64,000 nucleotides of DNA from Flavobacterium rhamnosiphilum (GTDB lineage Bacteria > Bacteroidota > Bacteroidia > Flavobacteriales > Flavobacteriaceae), in assembly GCF_004349195.1 (NCBI RefSeq), contig NZ_SMLG01000004.1, positions 124,001 to 188,000 of the forward strand, written 5' to 3'. Of this stretch, positions 43,011 through 53,417 are shown one piece after another (position 1 is the stretch's first letter; each line of letters begins with the position of its first letter). The notes below the pieces were generated by a model. The model made no database searches. It was not told the origin of the DNA and saw nothing but the letters and a program-made list of their open reading frames with translations. Made by a program: the position numbers and the translations under genes.

Positions 43011-45146
43011 ATGAAAAACAAACTCATCGTAAGTTCTCTTTGTGTTATTTTTGCAACTTCATTTACTAATACAAAAGCACAACAAATGTTGAAAAATAGT
43101 CCAATTCCAGTAGCTAAAATAATTCCTAAAGCATTAGAAAAACATAATGAGACAAGAATTGATAATTACTTCTGGTTAAATGATAGAGAAAATCCTGAAG
43201 TTATTGATTACCTGAATAAAGAGAATGAGTATTATCATAAAATGACGGATCATACCAAAGATTTTCAAAAAGAATTGTTTGAGGAAATGAAAGGAAGGAT
43301 TAAGGAAGATGATCAATCCGTTCCTTATTTATACAATGGCTATTACTATATCACTCGTTTTGAAAAAGGGAAAGATTATCCTATTTATTCTCGAAAGAAG
43401 GAAAGCCTTTCGGCAAAAGAAGAGATCATGTTTGATTGTAATGAAATGGCCAAAGGACATTCGTACTTTCAATTAGGAGGTTTGAGTGTGAGTCCGGATA
43501 ACAAATTGGCAGTTTATAGCTTTGATATCGTTGGGCGACGAATTTACACCATTCAGGTAAAAAGTTTAGAAACCAATGAAGTTTTAGAGGATAAAATAGA
43601 AAAAGTTACTGGATCTGCGGTTTGGGCAAATGATAATAAAACCATTTTTTATTCCAGTCAGGACGAAGTTACCTTGCGATCGGATAAGATTTTTAAACAT
43701 AAATTAGGTACAAAATCTACAGAAGATGTTTTAGTTTATTTCGAAAAAGACGATACCTATAATGTTGAAATTGCTAAATCTAAGTCTAGAAAATATTTGG
43801 CAATTGAATCTGGAAGCACACTGACAACAGAATATAGAATTCTAAATGCGGACAATCCTGATGGAGAATTTGAAATTTTTCAAAAACGAATAAGAGGTGT
43901 AGAATATAGCATTAATCATTACAAGGATAGTTTTTATATAATGACCAATGCGGACAAGGCTGAAAATTTTAAATTGATGAAAACCCCTGAAACAGCTACA
44001 TCAAAAGAGAATTGGACAGAAGTCATTGGGCATAGAAAAGAAGTGCTGCTGGAAGATATCGAAATTTTCGCCAACTATTTAGTAGTCGAAGAACGTTCTA
44101 ATGGATTGAATAAAATCAGGATTATGCCTTGGAGTGGAGAAGGGGAATATTATTTGCCTTTTGAAAGTGAAACCTATACAGCATATACGACAACCAATGT
44201 AGATTTTGAAACAGAAATTTTGCGTTACGGATACCAATCTTTGGCAACACCATCGTCTATTATTGATTTCAATATGAGGACCAAAGAGAAGGAAATTAAA
44301 AAAGAGCAACAGGTTCTTGGAGGCAAATTCGATAAAAATAATTATACTGAAGAACGCGTTTGGGCTACAGCAGGAGATGGGACCAAAGTGCCAATTTCTA
44401 TGATTTACCGAAAAGAGTTAAAAAAAGACGGAAAAAATCCATTGCTTCAATATGCTTATGGGTCTTATGGTCACTCCATGGACGCTACTTTTTCTTCTAC
44501 GAGACTGACGTTATTAGACAGAGGGTTTATATATGCCATAGCACATATTCGCGGTGGCGAAGATTTAGGAAGACAATGGTATGACGATGGGAAATTATTA
44601 AAAAAGAAAAATACGTTTACTGATTTTGTTGATTGTTCTAAATTTCTGATTGATGAAAAATACACTTCACCGGAACATTTATATGCCGAAGGTGGTTCAG
44701 CCGGAGGATTATTGATGGGAGTTGTCGTTAATATGGCACCTGAATTATATCATGGAATTATAGCGCAAGTTCCTTTTGTGGATGTAATGACCACCATGCT
44801 TGATGATAGTATCCCACTTACTACAGGTGAATATGATGAATGGGGAAATCCAAACAAAAAGAAATATTACGATTACATGTTGTCTTATTCCCCTTACGAT
44901 AATGTAAAAAAGCAAAATTATCCTAACATATATGTTTCTACCGGTCTTCATGATTCACAGGTACAATATTGGGAACCAGCGAAGTGGGTCGCTAAATTAA
45001 GAACTATGAAAACAAATGATGCTGTTTTATATCTAGATACAAATATGGACGCAGGTCACGGTGGAGCTTCTGGAAGGTTTGAAGCCATTAAGGAATTAGC
45101 AAAGGAATTCAGTTTTTTATTAGATTTAGAAGAAATTAAAAAGTAA
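43011..45146 (+). CDS. S9-family oligopeptidase B, exported
   Basis: A 711-residue prolyl-oligopeptidase-fold protein. A signal peptide is present at the start (FATSFTNTKAQQ), so it acts in the periplasm. The propeller domain begins RIDNYFWLNDRENPEVIDYL. The catalytic Ser is in YAEGGSAGGLLMG near residue 563, with the Asp in YVSTGLHDSQV and the His in DAGHGGASGR near the end. Oligopeptidase B cuts short peptides after basic residues. Single gene. Confidence 0.92.
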   Translation: MKNKLIVSSLCVIFATSFTNTKAQQMLKNSPIPVAKIIPKALEKHNETRIDNYFWLNDRENPEVIDYLNKENEYYHKMTDHTKDFQKELFEEMKGRIKEDDQSVPYLYNGYYYITRFEKGKDYPIYSRKKESLSAKEEIMFDCNEMAKGHSYFQLGGLSVSPDNKLAVYSFDIVGRRIYTIQVKSLETNEVLEDKIEKVTGSAVWANDNKTIFYSSQDEVTLRSDKIFKHKLGTKSTEDVLVYFEKDDTYNVEIAKSKSRKYLAIESGSTLTTEYRILNADNPDGEFEIFQKRIRGVEYSINHYKDSFYIMTNADKAENFKLMKTPETATSKENWTEVIGHRKEVLLEDIEIFANYLVVEERSNGLNKIRIMPWSGEGEYYLPFESETYTAYTTTNVDFETEILRYGYQSLATPSSIIDFNMRTKEKEIKKEQQVLGGKFDKNNYTEERVWATAGDGTKVPISMIYRKELKKDGKNPLLQYAYGSYGHSMDATFSSTRLTLLDRGFIYAIAHIRGGEDLGRQWYDDGKLLKKKNTFTDFVDCSKFLIDEKYTSPEHLYAEGGSAGGLLMGVVVNMAPELYHGIIAQVPFVDVMTTMLDDSIPLTTGEYDEWGNPNKKKYYDYMLSYSPYDNVKKQNYPNIYVSTGLHDSQVQYWEPAKWVAKLRTMKTNDAVLYLDTNMDAGHGGASGRFEAIKELAKEFSFLLDLEEIKK

Positions 45147-45161
45147 TTAGAATTTTTTTGT

Positions 45162-45169
45162 TAAATTTG
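45162..45169 (+). promoter_or_regulatory. Possible -7 element
   Basis: TAAATTTG, a full TAnnTTTG match, 49 bp before the start of the cysteine-synthase-family gene. No good -33 box was found. Confidence 0.4.
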
Positions 45170-45217
45170 CAACGTTCGTGGCTAAATTAAAAATTGCCCA
45201 CGACTAACTATTTTTTT

Positions 45218-46258
45218 ATGAAAAAAGAAATAAACGCTTACAATAATGTCTTAGAATTAATAGGTAATACTCCACTTATTAAGCTAAATAAAGTCACCGA
45301 AGAATTAGAAGGTAATTTCTACGCAAAAGTAGAAGCTTTTAATCCGGGACATTCCTCAAAAGACAGAATAGCATTATATATTATAGAAGAAGCCGAAAAG
45401 AGAGGGGTTTTATCTCCAGGTGATACAATAATTGAGACGACATCTGGTAATACCGGTTTTAGTTTGGCGATGGTAAGTATCATAAAAGGATATAATTGTA
45501 TTCTGGCGGTTAGTTCTAAGTCCTCTAAAGATAAAATAGACATGTTACGTAGTTTGGGAGCAAAAGTTTATGTTTGTCCTGCACATGTATCCGCTGATGA
45601 TGAACGTTCGTATTATAATGTTGCCAAACGTTTGCACGAAGAAACAAAAGGTTCTGTTTATATCAATCAATATTTTAACCAATTGAATATTGATGCACAT
45701 TATAAATCTACGGGACCGGAAATTTGGAAACAAACTAACGGTAAAATAACGCACCTTATCGCTTGTAGTGGAACTGGAGGAACAATTTCAGGAACTGCAA
45801 AGTTTTTGAAAGAACAAAATCCTAATATTAGAATTCTTGGAGTAGATGCTTTTGGTTCAGTACTAAAAAAATACCATGAGACCAGAGAATTCGATAACGA
45901 TGAAATTTATCCTTACAGAATTGAAGGTTTAGGTAAAAACTTAATTCCATCAGCAACTGATTTTGATCTTATTGATAAGTTCATGAAAGTTACCGATGAA
46001 GAAAGCGCGCATTCTGCCAGAGAAATAACTAGAAAAGAAGGTTTATTTGTAGGATATACATCTGGAGCGGTAATGCAAGCCATAAAACAATACGCCGAAG
46101 AGGGAGAATTTGATGAAAACAGTAATGTAATTGCTATTTTTCCAGATCACGGTTCTCGTTACATGAGTAAGGTATTTAGTGATGACTGGATGAACGAACA
46201 AGGTTTCTTTGACAGCATCAACGAAGAAGAAGCTCAAAAAATTGAATTTATTAAATAG
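45218..46258 (+). CDS. PLP-dependent cysteine synthase / cystathionine beta-synthase family protein
   Basis: A 346-residue fold-type-II PLP enzyme. The PLP lysine is in [14 protein letters not shown] near residue 46 (PxxSxKDR motif), the phosphate loop [12 protein letters not shown] near 76 and the second glycine loop [15 protein letters not shown] near 185. Members make cysteine from O-acetylserine or cystathionine from serine and homocysteine. The CBS regulatory domains of eukaryotic CBS are absent. I start it at 45218, since the upstream ATG at 45194 lies in non-conserved sequence. Confidence 0.9.
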   Translation: MKKEINAYNNVLELIGNTPLIKLNKVTEELEGNFYAKVEAFNPGHSSKDRIALYIIEEAEKRGVLSPGDTIIETTSGNTGFSLAMVSIIKGYNCILAVSSKSSKDKIDMLRSLGAKVYVCPAHVSADDERSYYNVAKRLHEETKGSVYINQYFNQLNIDAHYKSTGPEIWKQTNGKITHLIACSGTGGTISGTAKFLKEQNPNIRILGVDAFGSVLKKYHETREFDNDEIYPYRIEGLGKNLIPSATDFDLIDKFMKVTDEESAHSAREITRKEGLFVGYTSGAVMQAIKQYAEEGEFDENSNVIAIFPDHGSRYMSKVFSDDWMNEQGFFDSINEEEAQKIEFIK

Positions 46259-46260
46259 AG

Positions 46261-46380
46261 AATAGACTGATAGATTATAGAATAAAGAACATAGATATTA
46301 TAACCAAAAAAACTTCAGATATTCTGGAGTTTTTTTGGTTATAATATCTATGTTCTTTTCTCTTTTCTAAGAAGTCTATT
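46261..46380. terminator. Very long bidirectional hairpin between convergent genes
   Basis: The core arms 46287-46314 and 46328-46355 are perfect complements (28 bp, GAACATAG... to ...CTATGTTC), and the inner bases CTTCAG/CTGGAG close most of the loop. AAACT/AGTTT with T and A runs inside the stem give terminator character on both strands. Outer arms AATAGACT (46261-46268) and AGTCTATT (46373-46380) also match, the latter overlapping the yebC stop region. Confidence 0.8.
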
Positions 46381-47089
46381 CTTCTTCCATAGTATGATAT
46401 ACGTTCATCACGTCATCATCTTCCTCGATTTTTTCAATTAATTTCTCTACATCCGCTACTTGAGCTTCTGTAAGTTTCTTAGTGATTTGAGGAATTCTTT
46501 CAAATCCAGAAGAAAGAATTTCTAATCCTCTGTTTTCTAATTCTTTTTGAATAGTTCCAAAACTTCCAAAAGGAGCATATATTAAAATCCCGTCTTCATC
46601 TTCAAAAACCTCTTCAGCACCAAAATCGATTAATTCTAATTCTAATTCTTCAGGGTCGATTCCGTTTGCCGGAATTCTAAAATTACACGTATGATCAAAC
46701 ATAAATTCAACAGAACCCTGGGTTCCCATAGTCCCATTACATTTGTTAAAATAACTGCGAATGTTTGCAACAGTTCTATTGTTATTGTCAGTAGCGGTTT
46801 CAACTAGAATTGCAATTCCATGAGGCGCATATCCTTCAAATAAAACTTCTTTATAGTTGGCTGTGTCTTTATCGGTAGCTTTTTTAATCGCACGTTCTAC
46901 ATTTTCTTTTGGCATATTTACTGCCTTGGAATTCTGAATAACGGCTCTTAATCTGGAGTTGGCATCAGGATTAGGACCGCCTTCTTTTACAGCCATTACA
47001 ATATCTTTACCAATTCTGGTAAATGCTTTGGCCATTGCCGACCAACGTTTCATTTTTCTTCCTTTTCTAAACTCAAACGCTCTTCCCAT
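46376..47089 (-). CDS. yebC: YebC/PmpR family protein
   Basis: A 237-residue protein of normal length. The start MGRAFEFRKGRKMKRWSAMAKAFTRIGKDI, the NIRSYFNKCNGTMGTQGSVEFMF core and the acidic end (IEEDDDVMNVYHTMEEE) are diagnostic. Known as a DNA-binding regulator and, in newer work, as a factor that helps ribosomes through difficult sequences. Its start contains the flavobacterial RKxRK variant of the usual AGHSKW motif. Confidence 0.94.
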   Translation of the reverse strand: MGRAFEFRKGRKMKRWSAMAKAFTRIGKDIVMAVKEGGPNPDANSRLRAVIQNSKAVNMPKENVERAIKKATDKDTANYKEVLFEGYAPHGIAILVETATDNNNRTVANIRSYFNKCNGTMGTQGSVEFMFDHTCNFRIPANGIDPEELELELIDFGAEEVFEDEDGILIYAPFGSFGTIQKELENRGLEILSSGFERIPQITKKLTEAQVADVEKLIEKIEEDDDVMNVYHTMEEE

Positions 47090-47151
47090 TTCTAATTTAT
47101 TATTTTGAACTGCAAAAATACAGTTATTAGTTATTTTTTCAAAAATTTTTA

Positions 47152-48186
47152 TTAATCAATTGGTACATGCTTCGAAATAAAAGCATCGCCCGTTACATTC
47201 CAAAAATTGATTGCATTGGCGCGCTCTGAATTGAATTTGTTATTGATAGCATTATAATTCCCAACTTCTTTATTCAACTCGTTTACCAGTTTATTGAAAT
47301 TATCCACTTCTTCCTTTGATCTGGAAATGGCTGATTTGTTATCCATTGTTTTTTTACTCTCTTGAAATTTTTGATTGAGCATCATAAAAGCAACTACTTT
47401 GGGACTAAATTCCAGTGCTTCTTTTTTACTGAATTCCAATACTTTTTTGGTGGCATTTATCAGCATTAAATCATTGTTGTAGGCTTTAAATGTTTTTAGT
47501 TTATCCAAACCTTCGTTCGAATATTGCTCTAATGCATTACTGTTTTGTTGAATGGCATTTAAATTGTTTTGAGCAACGGCATTCATCAAAAGTGATTCTG
47601 TGAAATTTACTTTGAAAAAAATCAGATATAATTGAGTATGATTTTCAAAAACTTCGTTGGAGATTTTCATTTTTTTACCCAGTTCACTTTTGTCTTCTCC
47701 AATTTGGATACCATATTTAGTTGCAAATATTTTTTGGTTGGCATTCAATTTATCCACTTCTTCATTGATTTTAGTATTGACTAAATCTCTTGCCAAAATA
47801 AAAGCTTCCATGAAATCATACGATTGCTCAGCCACTTCCTGCATGTTTATGATTTTTTCATATTCCTGATTAATTTGTTTTTCAGAAATGGATAAATACG
47901 CCAGCAGTTGATCTTTATATTCCACATCACCTTTATAACCATCCTTTAAAGCTTCTATTTTTTTAGTGGCATTCTGAATACTTTTTACCAATGTTTTACG
48001 GGTTACATCAATTCTTCGGGCATTTTTACTATGCGCAACTGCCGAGGTGTATTTCCATGTTGTTCGAGAAATGGCATCGGTTTCTTTGCCAATATAATTC
48101 AAATAGTCAACAGGAGTTTTGAATTCTTGCGCATTAGAAAAGGTAATCGTAATTAAAAACAGGAACGAAGTAAAGGTTAGTTTCAT
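47152..48186 (-). CDS. LIC11966-type surface protein
   Basis: A 344-residue protein with a signal peptide ending TFSNAQ near residue 19. The rest is almost all helical and charged (KSIQNATKKIEALKDGYKGD, VDKLNANQKIFATKYGIQIG), similar to the family annotated as LIC11966 surface proteins; function unknown. It follows the S41 protease gene by 11 bp and is probably its co-transcribed partner or substrate. Confidence 0.7.
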   Translation of the reverse strand: MKLTFTSFLFLITITFSNAQEFKTPVDYLNYIGKETDAISRTTWKYTSAVAHSKNARRIDVTRKTLVKSIQNATKKIEALKDGYKGDVEYKDQLLAYLSISEKQINQEYEKIINMQEVAEQSYDFMEAFILARDLVNTKINEEVDKLNANQKIFATKYGIQIGEDKSELGKKMKISNEVFENHTQLYLIFFKVNFTESLLMNAVAQNNLNAIQQNSNALEQYSNEGLDKLKTFKAYNNDLMLINATKKVLEFSKKEALEFSPKVVAFMMLNQKFQESKKTMDNKSAISRSKEEVDNFNKLVNELNKEVGNYNAINNKFNSERANAINFWNVTGDAFISKHVPID

Positions 48187-48197
48187 TTTTTGGTTGG

Positions 48198-50240
48198 TTA
48201 TTTATTCAGATTCTTATAATCGTTTATTATGGCAATTGCTTCTTCTAAATAGGGGTTGTTTTTCACCTCTTTGATTTTATAGCGATTAATTTCCTGTTGA
48301 AAAACATCAAATTTTAATTTTTCCAAATCATAGGAATTATTCGAAATCGTACTGTTACTTTCGCTGTCTACAATCTTTTTGACTTTTTTCCAAAGCGAAT
48401 CAATTTCATGAGTATCGTTGAATACATCTTTAAAAATCAAGCGTGTTGGTTTTTTTGGATTGTTGTAAAGTGCATTTATCTGCTCGTTAGCCAAACTAAT
48501 TTCATTGAAACGAGAGGCAGTTTTCACTCTTGAATTACTTAACTCGACTATTTTGGGGAAATAGGTTTTTGAAAACGGATTAAATCTGGCTTTTGTAGCA
48601 ATCACATCATATTTCAAAGCTGTTTTAAAACTGATCTCCCGTGGAATTATGCTGTCAAATAAAACCGGTAGCGCAATATCAGGAATAATTCCTTTTATTT
48701 GATGGCTGTCACCGGTAATTCGGTAGAATTTTTCAATGGTTAGTTTTACAAAATCCTGTTGATTATTTTCATCCAATGGTAAAATGGTCTGCATAGAAGC
48801 TTTTCCCAATGATTTACTTCCAATAATGATCGCCCTGTTATAATCCTGCATTGAAGCTGCAAAAAATTCACTTGCCGATGCTGAATTTCCGTTGATTAAA
48901 AGTACGATTGGACCATTATAAGCACTGCCACGATTGCCGTCTTTTAAAATGGTTTGCTTGTTTTTATTATTAACCAAAACAGATACAGGACCAATATCCA
49001 AAAACATTCCGGCTAATTTAATGGCTTCTTCCATTGATCCGCCACCATTGTTTTGAAGATCGATCACTAAACCTTCAACATTGTCTTTTTGAAGTTTCAC
49101 AATTTCTTTGGCAACATCATCGGCACAGCCTTGAAAGGAGTATCCGTCAAAATTAGAATAAAAACTAGGAATATTGATGTAACCAATTTTTGTTTCCGCT
49201 TCGGCAATATAACTGAAAACAGCATTTTCAGTGGCTTTCATTATTTGCTTTCTGAGGCGTACAGATTGTATTGTCCCATTTTTTTTCTGAATGGTCAACT
49301 CAATTTCTATATTCGAATCAGAAAAAATCAATTCCCCAATTTTTTCTATTGAGGCACAGGAAACAGAATATTCATCTCCTTTGGTATTGGATACTTTTAG
49401 AATTACATCGTCTTTTTCAAACTTATCCGTTTTGGCCGCTGGACCACCCGGAACAATTTCTTGTATAATAATTTCCTCTTTTTCATTAAATCCAACATTC
49501 AATCCTAATGAAAGATTGTTCGTTGATAAACCCGACATAAAACTGGATTTGGCATCCATTGAAAAGTAATTAGAATGGGGGTCAAAATAGGTACAAAAAA
49601 TATTCAAGAAATTATTTTGAAGGTCATTTTCTAATCTGTTTTTACCTTCAAGGATACTATTTACTTTGCATAAATTGGTGTCAAATATTTTTGCTTTGGC
49701 AGTTTTTTCGAGTTTAGAAAAGTTCAAGGCCAATGAATCTAAATTGGAACTTAACTTCGAAATATCTTCCAGAATATCATACCGAATTCTCTTTTTCCAG
49801 ACTCTTTCGATATCAGTTAAAACCAAATCAAAAGGGAAGTTTTTCTTCGAGAATTTAACGGAGTCATTCGTCGTATAATCAAAAGTCTCCTTTTGTATTT
49901 TCTCTAAAACTTTCTTCTTTCTTGTCAAAGCCAATTTATAAACAGCAACAAAATCATTCATAAACGAGCAATTGTTCTGTAAAATATAATTGTCCAGTTG
50001 GAGTCTATGCTCACATAGTTTTTGATATTCAATCTTCGTGAATAAGTTTCGGTTAGAATCCAAAGCATCCACAAAGCTATCAAAAACAAAAACCGATAAA
50101 CTGTCGTCTACCGGTTTTGGATGATAATGTTCACGTTGTATTAACGTATTTATTTTAGAAAGTGTTTCACAAGTTTTCACTTCATTTTGACCAAAAAGTG
50201 AAAATGTAGCCAGCAAGAATACGAGTGAAAGTTTCTTCAT
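48198..50240 (-). CDS. S41-family C-terminal processing protease
   Basis: A 680-residue exported protease; the signal peptide ends FSLFGQ. A helical N-domain is followed by a PDZ domain (NVGFNEKEEIIIQEIVPGGPAAK) near residues 255-345. The S41 core has INGNSASASEFFAASM (catalytic Ser) and GSKSLGKASMQTILPL (Lys), followed by a long helical tail typical of the Prc/Tsp type. It degrades or trims proteins in the cell envelope. It forms an operon with gcvT (6-bp gap upstream) and the surface protein (11-bp gap downstream). Confidence 0.92.
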   Translation of the reverse strand: MKKLSLVFLLATFSLFGQNEVKTCETLSKINTLIQREHYHPKPVDDSLSVFVFDSFVDALDSNRNLFTKIEYQKLCEHRLQLDNYILQNNCSFMNDFVAVYKLALTRKKKVLEKIQKETFDYTTNDSVKFSKKNFPFDLVLTDIERVWKKRIRYDILEDISKLSSNLDSLALNFSKLEKTAKAKIFDTNLCKVNSILEGKNRLENDLQNNFLNIFCTYFDPHSNYFSMDAKSSFMSGLSTNNLSLGLNVGFNEKEEIIIQEIVPGGPAAKTDKFEKDDVILKVSNTKGDEYSVSCASIEKIGELIFSDSNIEIELTIQKKNGTIQSVRLRKQIMKATENAVFSYIAEAETKIGYINIPSFYSNFDGYSFQGCADDVAKEIVKLQKDNVEGLVIDLQNNGGGSMEEAIKLAGMFLDIGPVSVLVNNKNKQTILKDGNRGSAYNGPIVLLINGNSASASEFFAASMQDYNRAIIIGSKSLGKASMQTILPLDENNQQDFVKLTIEKFYRITGDSHQIKGIIPDIALPVLFDSIIPREISFKTALKYDVIATKARFNPFSKTYFPKIVELSNSRVKTASRFNEISLANEQINALYNNPKKPTRLIFKDVFNDTHEIDSLWKKVKKIVDSESNSTISNNSYDLEKLKFDVFQQEINRYKIKEVKNNPYLEEAIAIINDYKNLNK

Positions 50241-50246
50241 TTATTT

Positions 50247-51329
50247 TTATTTCTTGTAAAAAGGTAATTTCACCACTTTAGCAGGAACATCATTTTTACG
50301 GATTCTGATAAATATGTCACTCTCCAAAGCACTGTTTTTTACGGTTACGTAACCCAAGCCAATTCCTTTATTCATGGATGGAGACATTGTTCCCGAAGTT
50401 ACAATTCCGATTACATTTCCTGAAGCATTTACAATTTCATAATCATGTCTTGGCACCGCACGCTCCAACATTTCAAAAGCGACTAATTTTTTAGTAACTC
50501 CTGCTTCTTTTTGTTTTTTCAGATTTTCAGAATTGGTGAATTCTTTGGTGAACTTCGTAATCCATCCCAAACCTGCTTCAAGTGGGGAAGTCGTGTCGTT
50601 GATGTCATTTCCGTACAAACAAAAACCCATTTCCAATCGCAACGTATCACGAGCCGCAAGACCAATTGGTTTGATTCCAAAAGCCGCACCCGCTTCAAAA
50701 ACTTTAGTCCAAATTTGTTCTACTTCTGAATTTTTGCAATAAATTTCAAAACCTCCAGAACCAGTATATCCTGTAGCCGAAATAATTACGTTTTCGATAC
50801 CGGCAAAATCACCCACTTCAAAATGGTAATACGGAATCGCTGATAGATCTTTTGAGGTCAAGGATTGCATCGCTTCAACCGCTTTTGGCCCTTGAATTGC
50901 CAATAATGAATAATCATCCGATAAGTTTTTCATCTCCACACCCAAATCATTATGAGCCGAAATCCAATCCCAATCCTTGTCAATATTCGAAGCATTTACC
51001 ACTAATAAATACTGCTCGTCTTTCATTTTATAAACAATCAAATCGTCTACAATTCCACCGTCATTGTTCGGCAAACAAGAATATTGCGCTCTTCCAATAG
51101 TCAAAGTCGAAGCATCATTCGAAGTCACTTTTTGAATCAAAGCCAATGCATTTGGACCCGTAAGCAAGAATTCACCCATGTGAGAAACGTCAAAAACACC
51201 CACGGCATTGCGCACCGTTTCATGTTCCGCATTCACTCCTTCATATAAAATTGGCATATTGTATCCGGCAAACGGAAGCATTTTTGCTCCCAAACTCTCG
51301 TGTATGTGCGTAAGCGCAGTATTTTTCAT
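50247..51329 (-). CDS. gcvT: Aminomethyltransferase of the glycine cleavage system
   Basis: A 360-residue protein of normal T-protein length. It starts [22 protein letters not shown], has the conserved [20 protein letters not shown] and [14 protein letters not shown], and [18 protein letters not shown], the folate-binding Asp/Arg region. It transfers the methylene group from the H-protein adduct to tetrahydrofolate and releases ammonia. It is first of a three-gene unit with an S41 protease and a surface protein, not with gcvH or gcvP. Confidence 0.96.
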   Translation of the reverse strand: MKNTALTHIHESLGAKMLPFAGYNMPILYEGVNAEHETVRNAVGVFDVSHMGEFLLTGPNALALIQKVTSNDASTLTIGRAQYSCLPNNDGGIVDDLIVYKMKDEQYLLVVNASNIDKDWDWISAHNDLGVEMKNLSDDYSLLAIQGPKAVEAMQSLTSKDLSAIPYYHFEVGDFAGIENVIISATGYTGSGGFEIYCKNSEVEQIWTKVFEAGAAFGIKPIGLAARDTLRLEMGFCLYGNDINDTTSPLEAGLGWITKFTKEFTNSENLKKQKEAGVTKKLVAFEMLERAVPRHDYEIVNASGNVIGIVTSGTMSPSMNKGIGLGYVTVKNSALESDIFIRIRKNDVPAKVVKLPFYKK

Positions 51330-51379
51330 TGTGTTTTTATATAAAATTTGAAGTCGCTAATTTATTGATTTTATTTCGG

Positions 51380-51610
51380 GTGACAAAGTCCGAGCGAAGC
51401 AAAGTTTAAACTTTCAAACGTTTTCGGGATAACTCGCAATGCAGGATTTATGACAATTATTTTTAGAGCTATCCCGATAGCTATCGGGACCTGCTATTCG
51501 CTCTATCTTTATTTAAAGCTTCCAGCCTTCAAAAGACTGGAAGCTTTAAATAAAGGATGCCGCTGCAAACGAAGTTCACTGAACTCCTATAAAAATAAAA
51601 GTTTAGTGAA
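51380..51610. repeat. Dispersed hairpin-rich repeat, type B
   Basis: Lies in the gap between the divergent gcvT and nnrD genes. It contains the perfect palindrome CCCGATAGCTATCGGG at about 51474-51489, then CGCTCTATCTTTAT, a 19-bp stem (CTTTATTTAAAGCTTCCAG and its complement), and ATAAAGGATGCCGCTGCAA. The same order of CTCTATCTTTAT, hairpin and ATAAAGGATGCCRCYGCAA is seen at 57420-57520. No gene is present. Confidence 0.65.
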
Positions 51611-51690
51611 GTAATCAGGGCTAGGGATTTTTGGTACAATTAACGAATTTGTTTCTTATTAAATTCGTAATTTTAAACAAACAAATTTCA

Positions 51691-52545
51691 ATGACGAATC
51701 CTATTTACATCGACCAAAAAGAAATCCTGAAACGCTACAAACAACCGGATAAACATACGCACAAAGGAATTCAGGGACACGCTTTGATCATTGGCGGAAG
51801 TTATGGAAAAATAGGAGCAGTGAGTTTGTCTTCGAAAGCATGCTTGAAAACCGGTTGCGGATTAGTCACTGTTTTCATCCCAAAATGCGGGTACGATATT
51901 CTGCAAACCGGCATTCCCGAAGTCATGGTTCTCACAGACAATCAAGAAAAATTAATTTCCAATATTACTTTCGACTTTACACCACAAGCCATCGGAATTG
52001 GTCCCGGTTTAGGTCAGGCAGTTGAAACCCAAAATGCATTGCATCAGTTTTTAAAAATAAATAAAACGCCTTTAGTAATCGATGCCGATGCGTTGAATAT
52101 TTTATCCCAAAACAAAGAATGGCTTTCTTTATTGCAACCGAAAACCATCCTTACGCCACATCCCGAAGAACTGGAACGATTGATAGGAAAATGGCATTCC
52201 GAAGAAGAAAAAATGAGTATGGCAATCTCTTTTTCAAAGCAATATCAAGTTATAATCGTAATGAAAGGTGCGCTAACCCGAATTATAGATGGAGAAACTG
52301 TCTATGAAAACACTACGGGGAATGCCGCTTTGGCAACCGCAGGAAGTGGCGATGTTTTGACAGGAATGATTACCAGTTTACTGGCACAATCCTATGAACC
52401 CATTAGTGCTGCAATTCTTGGAGTTTACCTACACGGATTAACGGCTGATATCGCCTTACCTGAAACTGGTTATCAATCTTTTATCGCTTCAGATGTTATT
52501 GCGAATATTGGGAAAGCCTTTTTGAGTTTAGAAAAATTGGAGTAA
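51691..52545 (+). CDS. nnrD: ADP-dependent NAD(P)H-hydrate dehydratase
   Basis: A 284-residue ribokinase-like protein. Diagnostic segments are [20 protein letters not shown] near residue 28, IGIGPGLGQ near 97, [14 protein letters not shown] near 158 and [20 protein letters not shown] near 215 with the catalytic Asp. It repairs hydrated NAD(P)H. The epimerase domain (NnrE), often fused at the N-terminus, is absent here. The start at 51691 is chosen because residues encoded upstream (from 51631) match no family member. Confidence 0.92.
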   Translation: MTNPIYIDQKEILKRYKQPDKHTHKGIQGHALIIGGSYGKIGAVSLSSKACLKTGCGLVTVFIPKCGYDILQTGIPEVMVLTDNQEKLISNITFDFTPQAIGIGPGLGQAVETQNALHQFLKINKTPLVIDADALNILSQNKEWLSLLQPKTILTPHPEELERLIGKWHSEEEKMSMAISFSKQYQVIIVMKGALTRIIDGETVYENTTGNAALATAGSGDVLTGMITSLLAQSYEPISAAILGVYLHGLTADIALPETGYQSFIASDVIANIGKAFLSLEKLE

Positions 52546-52622
52546 ATGATACTCATAAATGAATTTTATCCCACTTATTTGTAAGTTTGTATCCAAGCAA
52601 AATTGCTTTATCCAATTCGATT

Positions 52623-53417
52623 ATGGAAAAAATACCCCATCTTAGAACCGTAAATGTTACGCGATACATCACTCCTTTGCGGGAAGGCGGTTCTTTGCCT
52701 GCGCTCGCTGAAGCCGATGATGATTTTAAATACGTATTGAAATTCAAAGGTGCCGGACACGGTGTAAAAGCCTTGATTGCCGAATTAATTGGCGGAGAAA
52801 TTGCCCGTGTTTTAAACCTGAAAATGCCGGAGCTCGTTTTCGCAAATCTCGACGAAGCTTTTGGACGTTCAGAAGGCGATGAAGAAATTCAGGATTTGCT
52901 TCAAGGCAGTCAAGGCATTAATTTGGCATTGCATTATTTATCGGGTGCCATAAATTTTGATCCTGTTGTCACTTTGGTTGACCCAAAACTAGCTTCCCAA
53001 ATTGTTTGGTTAGATGCTTTTATTACCAATGTGGACAGAACGTTTAGAAACACCAATATGTTGATTTGGCATAAAGAATTATGGCTGATTGATCACGGCG
53101 CCAGTCTTTATTTTCATCATTCGTGGACCAATTGGGAAAAGCACGCACAAAGTCCTTTTGCATTGATAAAAGACCATGTATTGTTGCCTCAAGCTTCCTT
53201 GTTGCCGGAGACAGATTTACTATTCAAAAAAATATTGACGAAAGAGGTATTACAGAATATCGTGAATCTTATTCCAGAAGTATGGCTAAATTGGGAAGAT
53301 ACCGATGAAACTCCCGAAGCCATTCGGGAAGTCTATTTCCAGTTTTTATCGATACGTTTGAACCATTCCGAAATTTTTATAAACGAAGCACAAAATGCAA
53401 GAGAAGCACTTATATGA
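52623..53417 (+). CDS. HipA-like kinase
   Basis: A 264-residue protein related to HipA Ser/Thr kinases but much smaller, matching the stand-alone HipA family kinase group. It shows a YVLKFKGAGHGVKALIAEL segment (probable ATP-binding Lys), the catalytic-loop-like WLDAFITNVDRTFRNTNML (D..N pattern) and LIDHGASLYFHH in the place of the metal-binding DFG. HipB-type DNA-binding antitoxin is absent. Its last 23 bp overlap the DUF3037 gene, a pairing that recurs in bacteria, so the two probably act together. Substrate unknown. Confidence 0.8.
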   Translation: MEKIPHLRTVNVTRYITPLREGGSLPALAEADDDFKYVLKFKGAGHGVKALIAELIGGEIARVLNLKMPELVFANLDEAFGRSEGDEEIQDLLQGSQGINLALHYLSGAINFDPVVTLVDPKLASQIVWLDAFITNVDRTFRNTNMLIWHKELWLIDHGASLYFHHSWTNWEKHAQSPFALIKDHVLLPQASLLPETDLLFKKILTKEVLQNIVNLIPEVWLNWEDTDETPEAIREVYFQFLSIRLNHSEIFINEAQNAREALI

